Below, piece after piece: positions 1 through 6,704 of a stretch of DNA of 16,712 nt. Made by a program: the position numbers and the translations under genes. The notes under the pieces were generated by a model that was given only the letters and a program-made list of their open reading frames with translations, did not search any database and had not been told where the DNA came from. This stretch comes from RYN-433 sp036558265 (GTDB taxonomy: Bacteria; Planctomycetota; Phycisphaerae; Tepidisphaerales; Tepidisphaeraceae), in NCBI GenBank assembly GCA_036558265.1, contig DATBFY010000723.1, forward strand, positions 1 to 16,712, in the 5' to 3' direction. Each line of letters opens with the position of its first letter. Positions within the stretch are counted from its first letter, which is position 1.

Positions 1-180
1 CGCGATCGGCCAAGGCGTGCGGGGGCGGGTGAGCCGGGGGCGGCGGCGGCGGCAGGGGTTGTCTCAGGACCTCCCGGTCGGAATAATCCTGCGAATTCGA
101 GGATTGCATTGCACTGCCGCGCGCGCCGCGACGAACGCGCGGTCGTGCGGCACGCCCGGGAAGACCTGAGGAAGCGCGAT

Positions 181-1377
181 ATGGCCAGCAGCGACGCGAA
201 CGGCGGGCAATCGGGGTCGGTGGCGAACGCCGGGCTGGAATCGGCGGTGCGCGGGCGGTACGCGGCGGCGTCGCGCGAGCACGAGGCGTGTCTGTGCGTG
301 CCCAGCCAGGGGTATGAGCCGCGCTACCTGGAGGCGATCCCCCGGGAGATCGTCGAACGCGATTACGGGTGCGGGGATCCGTCACGGTACGTGAACGCGG
401 GCGAGGTGGTGCTGGACCTGGGGAGCGGCGGGGGGAAGATCTGCTACATCTGCGCCCAGAAGGTGGGGCCGGCGGGCAAGGTGATCGGCGTGGACTTCAA
501 CCAGCCGATGCTGGACCTGGCGCGCAAGTACCAGAAGTCGATCGCGGAGCGCGTGGGGTATTTCAACACGTCATTCCGCAAGGGGAAGATCCAGGACCTG
601 CGGCTGGACCTGGACCTCTTCGAGAAGTACCTGGAAGAGCACCCGGTGCGGTCGGCGGACGACTACCTGCGCGCCGGAGACGAGGCCGAGCGACTGCGGC
701 GCGTGTCGCCGCTGGTGGAGGACGAATCGGTCGACGTGATCGTGTCGAACTGCGTGCTGAACCTGGTTCGGCCGACGGACAAGCGGCAGCTTTTCGAGGA
801 GATGTTCCGGGTGCTCAAGGTGGGCGGGCGTTGCGTGATCAGCGACATCGTGTCGGACGAGGACGTGCCGGTGGAGCTGCAGAACGACCCGGAGCTGTGG
901 TCCGGGTGCATCAGCGGGGCGTTCCGCGAGGACCAGATCCTGCGGATGTTCGAGAACGCGGGCTTTTACGGCATGCACGTGATCGAGCGGAGCGATCGGC
1001 CATGGCAGACGGTGCGGGGGATCGAGTTCAGGTCGGTGACGGTGGCGGCGTACAAGGGGAAGCAGGGGCCGTGCCACGAGCATTACCAGGCGGTCATCTA
1101 CAAGGGGCCGTGGCGGAAGGTGATCGACGATGACGGCCACACGCTGGAGCGCGGGCAGCGGATGGCGGTATGCGACAAGACGTTTCGGCTTTATCAACGT
1201 GAGCCGTACCGGGATCAGTTCTACTTCGTCGAGCCGGTGACGGCGGTGAAGGCGGAGGAGGCGAAGAGCTTCGATTGCCGGCGGAACGCGGTGCGGCACC
1301 CGCGGGAGACCAAGGGGATGGATTATGACGCGACGACCGAGGGGTCGAGTTGTTGTGGGGCGGAGGGGTGTTGTTGA
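181..1377 (+). CDS. arsM: ArsM-type arsenite S-adenosylmethionine methyltransferase with C-terminal Cys cluster
   Basis: Predicted cytosolic SAM-dependent methyltransferase of 398 aa that would methylate trivalent arsenic. Seen: class I motif I VLDLGSGGG at residues 77-85 and the acidic loop GVDFN after strand 2. Cysteines sit where ArsM proteins bind As(III): C64 in YGCGD, C191 in SNCVLNL and C243 in WSGCISGAF; the 52-residue gap between the last two is close to the family's. C37 and C39 form an extra CxC near the N-terminus. The C-terminal third (from about residue 285, with AAYKGKQGPC and MAVCDKTF) resembles the longer ArsM forms I associate with arsenosugar-type operons, and the protein ends CCGAEGCC. 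I chose ATG 181 because GAGGA lies about 8 bases upstream; a TTG at 109 would add 24 arginine-rich residues that look non-native. No ArsR, ArsB or radical SAM ArsS gene is visible nearby. Family assignment is firm; the arsenosugar link is inference. Confidence 0.87.
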   Translation: MASSDANGGQSGSVANAGLESAVRGRYAAASREHEACLCVPSQGYEPRYLEAIPREIVERDYGCGDPSRYVNAGEVVLDLGSGGGKICYICAQKVGPAGKVIGVDFNQPMLDLARKYQKSIAERVGYFNTSFRKGKIQDLRLDLDLFEKYLEEHPVRSADDYLRAGDEAERLRRVSPLVEDESVDVIVSNCVLNLVRPTDKRQLFEEMFRVLKVGGRCVISDIVSDEDVPVELQNDPELWSGCISGAFREDQILRMFENAGFYGMHVIERSDRPWQTVRGIEFRSVTVAAYKGKQGPCHEHYQAVIYKGPWRKVIDDDGHTLERGQRMAVCDKTFRLYQREPYRDQFYFVEPVTAVKAEEAKSFDCRRNAVRHPRETKGMDYDATTEGSSCCGAEGCC

Positions 1378-1455
1378 GGGAGAACGATTGTAGTGCGGGG
1401 CGTCCCACCTGCGATTTTGATCCCGTGGCTGGGCGCAGATCCGCTCGCGGTGAAA

Positions 1456-1604
1456 AGCTCCAAGGTCCAAGCATCAAATCTCAAACGGGGGCTCAAATTC
1501 GAAGTTTAAATGACCGAAACCGACTGGGTCCGGCGCGCGTGGTTTGGGTCATTGAGTCCTTGGTCATTTGAATTCGGTTGAAATCTGGAGTTGGGCCTTG
1601 GAAC
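1456..1604. repeat. 149-bp imperfect inverted repeat, likely an interspersed intergenic element
   Basis: The left arm (1456-1521) and right arm (1541-1604) are imperfect reverse complements separated by 19 bases. The outer ends match as TCCAAGG-CCAA and the inner ends as ATGACC-AAACC, with gaps in the middle. The wording (alternating AAATTC, TCAAA and ATGACC blocks) resembles the degenerate AT-richer intergenic repeats common in planctomycete genomes. No transposase or target-site duplication is visible, so it may be a non-autonomous element or a decayed palindrome. Confidence 0.6.
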
Positions 1605-1681
1605 TTCCACGGTCTGGGATGGGATCGACACATGGAGAGAGGGCAGGCGGGAGACGTACACAACTAAAGACATTTGGTAAC

Positions 1682-1711
1682 TTGCCTCACCGTTGCGTTC
1701 GGTTGTAGGAT
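1682..1711 (+). promoter_or_regulatory. Possible sigma70-type promoter for sodC
   Basis: TTGCCT (1682-1687) and TAGGAT (1706-1711) are separated by 18 bases and lie 44 bases before the sodC start. Both boxes are imperfect, so this is a suggestion only. Confidence 0.25.
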
Positions 1712-1754
1712 CGTTGCTCCGTCCCCTGGTGGACCTCGCGAAAGGAGAACGCGC

Positions 1755-2363
1755 ATGCTTCGAAAGATTCAACCGGCGCTGTGGGGCGCCGTAGCCGCAC
1801 TCGGACTGGCCGTGATGGGTTGTTCGTCGAGCAATACGCATCACGAGCACGCCTCGACGGCCGGCCATGGCACGATGATGGCAGCCGACATGGGCATGGA
1901 TGTGAAGGAGGCCGTCGCAATGGTGCACGGCACACAGGGGACCGAAAAGGTTCACGGCATCATCCACTTCACCGATACGGGCAGCGGGGTGAAGGTCAGC
2001 GGCGAGGTGACGGGGCTTGAGCCCAACTCGAAGCACGGCTTCCACATCCACGAGTTCGGCGATTGCTCGGACATGGCCAAGGCCACCAGCGCCGGCGGGC
2101 ACTACAACCCCGAGGGGCACCAGCACGGCCAGGCCGGCAGCCCGCAAAGCCACGTGGGCGACATGGGGAACATTGAGGCGGACGCCAGCGGCGTGGCGAA
2201 GGTGGACGTGACGCTGCCGACCGCGACGCTGACCGGCAAGAACGCGATCCTGGGGCGCGGCGTGATCGTTCACGCGAAGGCGGACGACTACTCCCAACCG
2301 GTCGGGAATGCCGGTGGGCGGATCGGGTGCGGCGTGATCGGGGTGGCGCAGGTGAAGAAGTAG
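1755..2363 (+). CDS. sodC: Cu/Zn superoxide dismutase, lipoprotein
   Basis: 202-aa envelope superoxide dismutase that converts superoxide to H2O2 and O2. The N-terminus is a lipoprotein signal (hydrophobic run, then VMGC with C23 as the lipidated residue), so it should be membrane-anchored outside the cytoplasm. All metal ligands of the family can be aligned: H97 and H99 (GFHIHEFGDC), bridging H116 (GGHYNP), H124, H133 and D136 (SHVGDMGN), and H173 (VIVHAK). The disulfide pair is C104 and C192, and R189 in GGRIGCG is the active-site arginine. Between the lipid anchor and the domain lies a His/Met-rich linker (residues 29-48; four His, four Met). ATG 1755 is chosen over an upstream start at 1674 because AAAGGAGAA lies 5 bases before it and it gives a clean lipoprotein signal. 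The GH16-like gene follows 4 bases after the stop. Confidence 0.95.
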   Translation: MLRKIQPALWGAVAALGLAVMGCSSSNTHHEHASTAGHGTMMAADMGMDVKEAVAMVHGTQGTEKVHGIIHFTDTGSGVKVSGEVTGLEPNSKHGFHIHEFGDCSDMAKATSAGGHYNPEGHQHGQAGSPQSHVGDMGNIEADASGVAKVDVTLPTATLTGKNAILGRGVIVHAKADDYSQPVGNAGGRIGCGVIGVAQVKK

Positions 2364-2367
2364 CGTG

Positions 2368-3522
2368 ATGGGCTCTACGTCGTGTCGCGTTGTGGTCGGG
2401 GCATTGTTCTGGTTTGCGCTGATCTCTGCAGCGGCGGAGCCATCGCCCAGGCCAGACGGCCCGCCGCCGGCGCTTCCCAAGGGGGCGCGGCTGGCGTTCG
2501 AGGAGGACTGGTCGGGTGGGCGGATCGACCCGGTCAAATGGTATGCGCTGCGCAAGAAATGGGGAGAGGGAAACAACGGCGTGGTGCCGGAGAACGTGGC
2601 GATCGCGCGCGATGTCGTGGACGGCGGGAAGGAGCGAAACGTCCTGGTCTGCACCGCGCACGGGGATGAGTACGACGGGCCGGTGATCGGCCTGGGCGCG
2701 CGCAAGACGCGCGTGGGCGGCGTGCTGGTGAGCAAGGCGGCGTTTGCGTCGGGGCGGTTCGAGATCGTCGTGAAGGTCGGCGCGAAACGGGCGTACGACG
2801 GTGGACCGGCGGACCCGACGCGTCCGGCCGGGGCGATCCCGGCGATCTGGACGTACGGGTATCGCTACGCGCGGGCGGGCGGCGGATCGCGTGACGATTT
2901 TCAGAAGGATGACCCGCTCTACAACCCACTGATGCGGGTCGGCCGGGGCGGCGGGACGTGCATGTACTGGTCGGAGCTCGACTTTCCCGAGTTCGGCAAA
3001 GGGGGCAGGTTCGAGCGGGCGATGTACAACACGTTCTGCCAGAACCGGCATCATCCCGAGTTGTTCGACGTGGCTGGGTACATCGACGGGGCGTACCACA
3101 CGCTGACGACCGAGTGGCGGACGCGATTGGCGCCGCTCGACGGGGTCGGCGATGCACAGGTGGTCGAGCATGGGGGGTTTTTCTGGGTACACGATCGGTC
3201 CGTGGCGTTCGAGCGGTATCTGGGAAATCCGCTGAAGAAGCTGGGGCCGGATCGTTACGCGGTCTGCTCGGGCAGCGAGGTGAATCACTGGATCGACGGC
3301 AGGCCGGTGGCGCGGAACACGCAGTTCGTGCCGTCGATGGCCGCGCAGCTTAACCTGGGGATCTGGCTGCCGGACTGGGCCGGGCCGGCAAGGTGGAGGA
3401 CGGCGACGATTTCATTCGGGACGATCCGGGTGTGGCAATACGACGACCAGGGAGACGTGCGCGGCATTCTCGCGGAGCGAATCACGGACAGTTTCGACGA
3501 GCGGGGGAGGCCGATCCGGTAA
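2368..3522 (+). CDS. Secreted glycoside hydrolase family 16-like (beta-glucanase/laminarinase type)
   Basis: 384-aa secreted protein with a signal peptide (residues 1 to about 23, ending SAAA) followed by one beta-jelly-roll catalytic domain. The region opens with LAFEEDWSGGRIDPVKW, typical of GH16. The catalytic signature ExDxxE is present as SELDFPEF, with E203 (nucleophile), D205 and E208 (acid/base), in the form with the extra beta-bulge residue found in laminarinases. Late strands include the usual INLGIW-type segment (QLNLGIWLPDW). GH16 enzymes cleave beta-1,3 or beta-1,4 glucans and galactans; the substrate cannot be read from this sequence. The start may be ATG 2368 or GTG 2365. It begins 4 bases after the sodC stop without a strong Shine-Dalgarno, so translational coupling is likely. 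Whether the pairing with sodC is functional is unclear. Confidence 0.85.
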   Translation: MGSTSCRVVVGALFWFALISAAAEPSPRPDGPPPALPKGARLAFEEDWSGGRIDPVKWYALRKKWGEGNNGVVPENVAIARDVVDGGKERNVLVCTAHGDEYDGPVIGLGARKTRVGGVLVSKAAFASGRFEIVVKVGAKRAYDGGPADPTRPAGAIPAIWTYGYRYARAGGGSRDDFQKDDPLYNPLMRVGRGGGTCMYWSELDFPEFGKGGRFERAMYNTFCQNRHHPELFDVAGYIDGAYHTLTTEWRTRLAPLDGVGDAQVVEHGGFFWVHDRSVAFERYLGNPLKKLGPDRYAVCSGSEVNHWIDGRPVARNTQFVPSMAAQLNLGIWLPDWAGPARWRTATISFGTIRVWQYDDQGDVRGILAERITDSFDERGRPIR

Positions 3523-3574
3523 GCGAGGCATCGGGCGTTGACAATCGGGGGCCGACAATTGACAACCCGTCGCG

Positions 3575-4201
3575 ATGCAGACTCACCGCGAACTGATCAT
3601 CGAGCCGGTCGGCTTGGACGTGGATAGCCTGCCGCGGCCGCTGGACTGGGCGGCGCTCTTTGGCAACGACCATCCCGTCGAGATGGAGATCGGCATCGGC
3701 AAGGGGACGTTCATCACCGAGGCGGCGAGGGCGAATCCCGGGCACAACTTCTTCGGGATCGAGTGGGCCAGGTGGTTCTGGCGGTACGCCAGCGACCGGT
3801 TGCGGCGGAACAAGTGCCTGAACGCGCGGACCGTGCGGGCGGAGGCGGGGTACTTCATCCGCGAATTCGTGCGGGACGCGTCGCTGGCGGTGCTGCACAT
3901 CTACTTTCCGGACCCATGGCCGAAGAAGCGGCACCACAAGCGGCGGTTGATCCAGGAGCCGTTCGTGCGCGAGATCGAGCGGATCCTGGTTCCCGGGGGC
4001 GGGCGGTTGCAGGTGGTGACGGATCACCAGGATTATTTCGAGCAGATCGACGCGCTGGTCAGGGCGTCGAAGGTGCTGAGCGTCGTCGAATACAACCGCC
4101 CGGGGCAGGCGGCAGAGGGGGAGTTCGTCGGCACGAACTTCGAGCGAAAGTACAAGCGGGAAGCGCGACCCTTCTACGCGATCGCGGCGGTGAAGGGATG
4201 A
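3575..4201 (+). CDS. trmB: tRNA (guanine-N7-)-methyltransferase
   Basis: 208-aa cytosolic enzyme that methylates G46 in the tRNA variable loop using SAM. Seen: SAM-binding EMEIGIGKG (36-44), GIEW (61-64) for the ribose contact, the family hallmark FPDPWPKKRHHKRRL (111-125), and the C-terminal T-N-F-E motif (187-190) of the substrate site. Length is normal for single-domain bacterial TrmB. ATG 3575 is the only start that fits the family N-terminus; the Shine-Dalgarno is poor. The 52-base gap from the GH16-like gene contains two copies of TTGACAA, possible -35 elements. It is a housekeeping gene with no evident functional link to its upstream neighbours. Confidence 0.95.
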   Translation: MQTHRELIIEPVGLDVDSLPRPLDWAALFGNDHPVEMEIGIGKGTFITEAARANPGHNFFGIEWARWFWRYASDRLRRNKCLNARTVRAEAGYFIREFVRDASLAVLHIYFPDPWPKKRHHKRRLIQEPFVREIERILVPGGGRLQVVTDHQDYFEQIDALVRASKVLSVVEYNRPGQAAEGEFVGTNFERKYKREARPFYAIAAVKG

Positions 4202-4239
4202 CGTGCCGCGGGCGCGCGAGTCATCCGCGCACCGGATCG

Positions 4240-4353
4240 TCAATTCGTGGTGATGGTGGTGTTGTGGTTGCCGCTGTGCCCCTTGCAGGTGAACGACCCG
4301 CCGAAGCAGATGGCGGCAAGGACGACGATCATCAGCAATCGATTCCAGGACAT
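4240..4353 (-). CDS. 37-aa secreted or membrane-anchored small peptide, unknown function
   Basis: Short ORF with a signal-like N-terminus: two polar residues and one Arg, then a hydrophobic run (LLMIVVLAAICF, residues 6-17), followed by a polar tail GGSFTCKGHSGNHN rich in Gly, His, Asn and Thr. Cysteines are at 16 and 23; neither sits in a canonical lipobox. Support for translation is a GAGGAG sequence 7 bases before ATG 4353, on the strand opposite to both neighbours. It is convergent with trmB and divergent from purQ. The long upstream extension of this frame is a shadow of purQ. I do not recognise the family; small secreted peptides of this shape are plausible in planctomycetes but that is inference. 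Confidence 0.5.
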   Translation of the reverse strand: MSWNRLLMIVVLAAICFGGSFTCKGHSGNHNTTITTN

Positions 4354-4476
4354 AACCGCGCTCCTCATCGCGGGACATGATACGGCGCGCGGCGCTGAGG
4401 CCAAAGGGCAAGGAATCGCCCGGGGGGCCCTCTGCCTTTTGCCTTCTGACCCCCGCGCATATGATGTGGGACAGCG

Positions 4477-5283
4477 ATGAAACCCAGGACCCTGATCCTC
4501 CGCACGGCCGGCACCAACTGCGACACCGAGACCGCCCACGCTTTTGAGCTGGCCGGGGCGCGCGTCGAATTCCTGCACGTCAATCAGCTTCTCGGCCGGC
4601 CGCAGGCGATGGCGGATTATCAACTGCTTGCCATTCCCGGGGGTTTTAGTTACGGCGACGACATCGCGGCGGGACGGATCTTTGCCAACCAGATTCGGCA
4701 TCACCTGGCCGGCGCGTTTGCCCGGTTCATCGAGGCTCAGAAGCCGATCATCGGGATCTGCAACGGCTTCCAAGTGCTGGTCAAGACCGATCTCCTGCCC
4801 GGGCCGATCGCGGGGCGAAGCGGGCAGAACTGTACCCTGGCGCACAACGACTGCGGACGCTTCGTCGATCGCTGGGTTCACCTTGCGGGGCGGTCGCAGC
4901 GATGCGTCTGGACGGCGGGCGTAGATCGTCTGGACCTGCCGATCGCGCATGGCGAGGGCAAGTTCGTTCCGGCCGACGACTCGGTGCGTAAAGCCCTTTG
5001 GGACAACGACCAGGTGGCGCTGGTTTACGTGAAGGACGATGGTTCGGCGGCGGGCGGCAGCTTTCCCGACAACCCCAACGGCAGCACGGACGATATTGCC
5101 GGAATTTGCGATGCGACGGGCCTGGTCTTCGGGCTGATGCCGCATCCCGAGCGGTTCGTCGATGCCCTTCAACATCCCGCCTGGACCCGCCGCCGCAAAG
5201 ACGGATCGGGCGTGGGGGAAGGTCTGGTAATCTTTCAGAACGCGGTACGACATGTCTTGCAGGCGGTGGGTGTCGGAATCTAA
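4477..5283 (+). CDS. purQ: Phosphoribosylformylglycinamidine synthase, glutamine amidotransferase subunit
   Basis: 268-aa class I glutaminase subunit of FGAM synthase, which supplies ammonia to PurL in the fourth step of purine synthesis. Seen: N-terminal ILRTAGTNCDTE, the oxyanion segment PGGFSYGDD (about 59-67), nucleophile C95 in GICNGFQVL, and the catalytic H223 and E225 in LMPHPER. It is about 40 residues longer than the classic Bacillus PurQ; the extra length lies in the second half, around 115-190. The start ATG 4477 has only a weak Shine-Dalgarno (GGGA). No purS or purL lies beside it in this window, so it is not in a visible purine operon. Confidence 0.93.
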   Translation: MKPRTLILRTAGTNCDTETAHAFELAGARVEFLHVNQLLGRPQAMADYQLLAIPGGFSYGDDIAAGRIFANQIRHHLAGAFARFIEAQKPIIGICNGFQVLVKTDLLPGPIAGRSGQNCTLAHNDCGRFVDRWVHLAGRSQRCVWTAGVDRLDLPIAHGEGKFVPADDSVRKALWDNDQVALVYVKDDGSAAGGSFPDNPNGSTDDIAGICDATGLVFGLMPHPERFVDALQHPAWTRRRKDGSGVGEGLVIFQNAVRHVLQAVGVGI

Positions 5284-5436
5284 CTGCTGATGAGCACGTT
5301 ATTTCCGGACGGATGCCGTTATAGACAAAAATCCTCCCCCCAATTGCCTATTCACAATGCACTAACTTGTGAGTAGCATCACCCGCTCAGGCCGATTGTG
5401 TTGATCGGTCTATCGGATCACGCAACACTTTCACCG

Positions 5437-5444
5437 AAGGAGGT
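5437..5444 (+). promoter_or_regulatory. Strong Shine-Dalgarno for the outer-membrane protein gene
   Basis: AAGGAGGT is a full 8-base anti-SD match and lies only 3 bases before ATG 5448. It is the strongest ribosome binding site in the window and fixes the start, suggesting an abundant product. Confidence 0.8.
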
Positions 5445-5447
5445 CTT

Positions 5448-5969
5448 ATGTTGCGTAAGTTGATGGTGGTGGCGGCGCTTGCCATCCTGCCCGCGATGGC
5501 AGCGAGCGCCCAATTCTCAGCCGGGGACTGGGAGCTCACCCTGAGCGGTCAGGGTAGCAACGGCCCCGATTTCGATGGCACGGCATGGTCGGTCGACGGG
5601 CAGATCGGCTACTTCCTCACGAAGGAACTCGAAGTCTCGCTCCGGCAGACCGTGACCTACACCGACATCGGTGTCACGGCCGGGGGTGGCAGCGCCTGGG
5701 CCGGCGCCAGCCGCATCGCCGCGGACTGGAACTTCGATATGGGCCGCTGGGTCCCCTACATCGGGGCGAACATCGGCTACGTCTACGGTGACGGCGTGCA
5801 CGATAGCTTTGAAGCCGGGCCCGAGGCCGGTATCAAGTTCTTCGTCAACTCGACGACCTTTATCCGCTTTGGCGCCGAGTACGAGTTCTTCTTCGACAAC
5901 GGCAGCGGCAATACGTTCAGCGACGGCCAGTTCATTTACGGCCTGGGCATCGGGTTCCGCTGGCACTGA
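5448..5969 (+). CDS. Small outer-membrane beta-barrel protein
   Basis: 173-aa exported protein. A signal peptide covers residues 1-21 (LRK, hydrophobic run, cleavage after ASA). The mature part alternates polar and hydrophobic residues in about eight short strands, with aromatic girdle residues (DWNFD, WVPYIGANIGYVYG, FIRFGAEYEFFF) and a final strand ending GIGFRWH, as in OmpA/OmpW-sized eight-stranded barrels. The composition is Gly/Tyr/Phe-rich with no Cys. No loops or motifs reveal a ligand. It is transcribed away from purQ after a 164-base gap and followed 42 bases later by a perfect hairpin terminator, so it may be a single-gene unit. The fold class is well supported; its role (structural porin or adhesin) is open. 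Confidence 0.8.
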   Translation: MLRKLMVVAALAILPAMAASAQFSAGDWELTLSGQGSNGPDFDGTAWSVDGQIGYFLTKELEVSLRQTVTYTDIGVTAGGGSAWAGASRIAADWNFDMGRWVPYIGANIGYVYGDGVHDSFEAGPEAGIKFFVNSTTFIRFGAEYEFFFDNGSGNTFSDGQFIYGLGIGFRWH

Positions 5970-6011
5970 TCGCACTTCCCGCGCGAGCTTTTTTGGAGCA
6001 ACGGGTAAGGC

Positions 6012-6039
6012 AAAACGCCGGTCGAAAGACCGGCGTTTT
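6012..6039. terminator. Bidirectional hairpin terminator
   Basis: Perfect 12-bp stem (AAAACGCCGGTC / GACCGGCGTTTT) with a GAAA tetraloop. The A4 and T4 ends give each strand a U-run. It sits 42 bases after the outer-membrane gene and 25 bases after the convergent acyl-carrier-like gene, so it can serve both. Confidence 0.9.
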
Positions 6040-6064
6040 CTTTTGCGCGCGGGGTCTGCCGCGG

Positions 6065-6610
6065 TCAGTCCGTGTTCAGGTCGTGGATGAAGTGCGTGTG
6101 GGAGTGGATCTCGTCTACCCGGACGCCGACCTGCTGAGAAACGATTCGGCGGACGGTTTCCCATGTTCGCCGTTCAAAATCACCATCCAGGGCAGGCAGC
6201 GACCAGGGGCGCGGGAAGCTCATCCGCCGAACCAGGTCGCGCAGCGTGGTGTAGACGGCTGGGAAGCGCAGGGCAGACCGGTGGTCGAACGAGTAGAACG
6301 CCCGCAGGCCGGTCTGGTTGGCAATGGCGGGCCAGCAGCAGGCGCGCAGGTCTTCGGGCAGTAGCCGACACACGAGCGCCGACGGCCGGACCGCCGACCG
6401 AGGGATCGGGCAATGCCGGAGCAACGTGCTGCGCAGGTGGTAGAACGCCCGGGCCGACGGGCAGGACGGCACCGGCCGGGGACGCAGCCGGTGGCAGACG
6501 TACGCGTGAAGCTGCCCGACGGTCTGGATCAACTGGGCGTCGGCGTCCGGCATCTGGATTTTGAATTCGTCCTCAATTTCCATGACCAGTTCGACCGTAT
6601 CCAGACCCAT
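6065..6610 (-). CDS. Acyl-carrier-like protein with apparently circularly permuted ACP halves
   Basis: 181-aa protein. Residues 2-42 (GLDTVELVMEIEDEF, then MPDADA and TVGQLHAYV) match ACP from the phosphopantetheine site through helix IV. Residues 148-181 (TVRRIVSQQVGVRVDEI and FIHDLNTD) match ACP helix I up to the residue before the modified Ser, and then the gene stops. The order is thus reversed relative to a normal ACP. The middle (about 43-147) is Arg-, Leu- and Cys-rich, contains AFYHLRSTLL and VRPSALVCRLLPEDL, and is not a domain I recognise. The Ser of DSL is replaced by Gly2, so 4'-phosphopantetheine cannot attach at the normal place. ATG 6610 is preceded by GAGGTG, and an in-frame TGA two codons upstream rules out a longer N-terminus. 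It probably has its own repressed promoter. ACP relationship is firm; function is unknown. Confidence 0.82.
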   Translation of the reverse strand: MGLDTVELVMEIEDEFKIQMPDADAQLIQTVGQLHAYVCHRLRPRPVPSCPSARAFYHLRSTLLRHCPIPRSAVRPSALVCRLLPEDLRACCWPAIANQTGLRAFYSFDHRSALRFPAVYTTLRDLVRRMSFPRPWSLPALDGDFERRTWETVRRIVSQQVGVRVDEIHSHTHFIHDLNTD

Positions 6611-6622
6611 GCTTCACCTCTT

Positions 6623-6642
6623 AAGATAGTGTTCACTATCTT
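6623..6642. promoter_or_regulatory. Repressor operator-like palindrome
   Basis: AAGATAGTG-TT-CACTATCTT: two 9-bp perfect inverted arms with a 2-base centre. It overlaps the -10 box and predicted transcription start of the acyl-carrier-like gene. The core AGTGAACACT on the gene strand resembles TetR-family operators. No TetR gene is in the window. Confidence 0.65.
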
Positions 6643-6666
6643 ATCTTGGCGGCAAAAGCCTCGCAA
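6638..6666 (-). promoter_or_regulatory. Promoter of the acyl-carrier-like gene
   Basis: On the minus strand, TTGCGA (6666-6661) and TAAGAT (6643-6638) are separated by 17 bases. Transcription would start near 6631, giving a leader of about 20 bases with the Shine-Dalgarno GAGGTG at 6620-6615. Confidence 0.5.
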
Positions 6667-6704
6667 GGGATGCGGGGCTCGTCGGTCGCGCTGGGATATT
6701 CGAT

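Larger units (their letters stand above)
1378..1754. other. Spacer between arsM and sodC
   Basis: 377 bases without a convincing gene. The middle holds the imperfect palindrome described separately (1456-1604), and the last 75 bases hold a possible sodC promoter and its ribosome binding site. It is markedly more AT-rich than the flanking genes over the palindrome. I see no tRNA-like or riboswitch-like structure. Confidence 0.6.

Noticed and set aside
1..180. Possible end of an upstream gene at the left edge
   Set aside because: No frame gives a recognisable protein before arsM; only G-rich low-complexity sequence is visible.
571..1470. Long minus-strand open frame opposite arsM, and similar long frames opposite sodC, GH16 and the radical SAM gene
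   Set aside because: GC-rich codons leave antisense frames open; translations are Arg/Pro/His-rich with no motifs, and the sense genes are clearly recognised.
1996..3288. 430-aa minus-strand frame across sodC and GH16
   Set aside because: Overlaps two well-supported genes and has low-complexity basic composition.
3538..3567. Two TTGACAA copies before trmB as a tandem promoter or repeat
   Set aside because: Neither has a -10 box at a fitting distance before the start codon; could be a remnant of an intergenic repeat, but too short to claim.
4439..4465. TTGCCT...TATGAT before purQ as a promoter
   Set aside because: Spacer is only about 15 bases and the box is nearly on the start codon; not convincing.
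5393..5420. CCGAT/ATCGG dyad upstream of the outer-membrane gene
   Set aside because: Five-base arms are too short to distinguish from chance.
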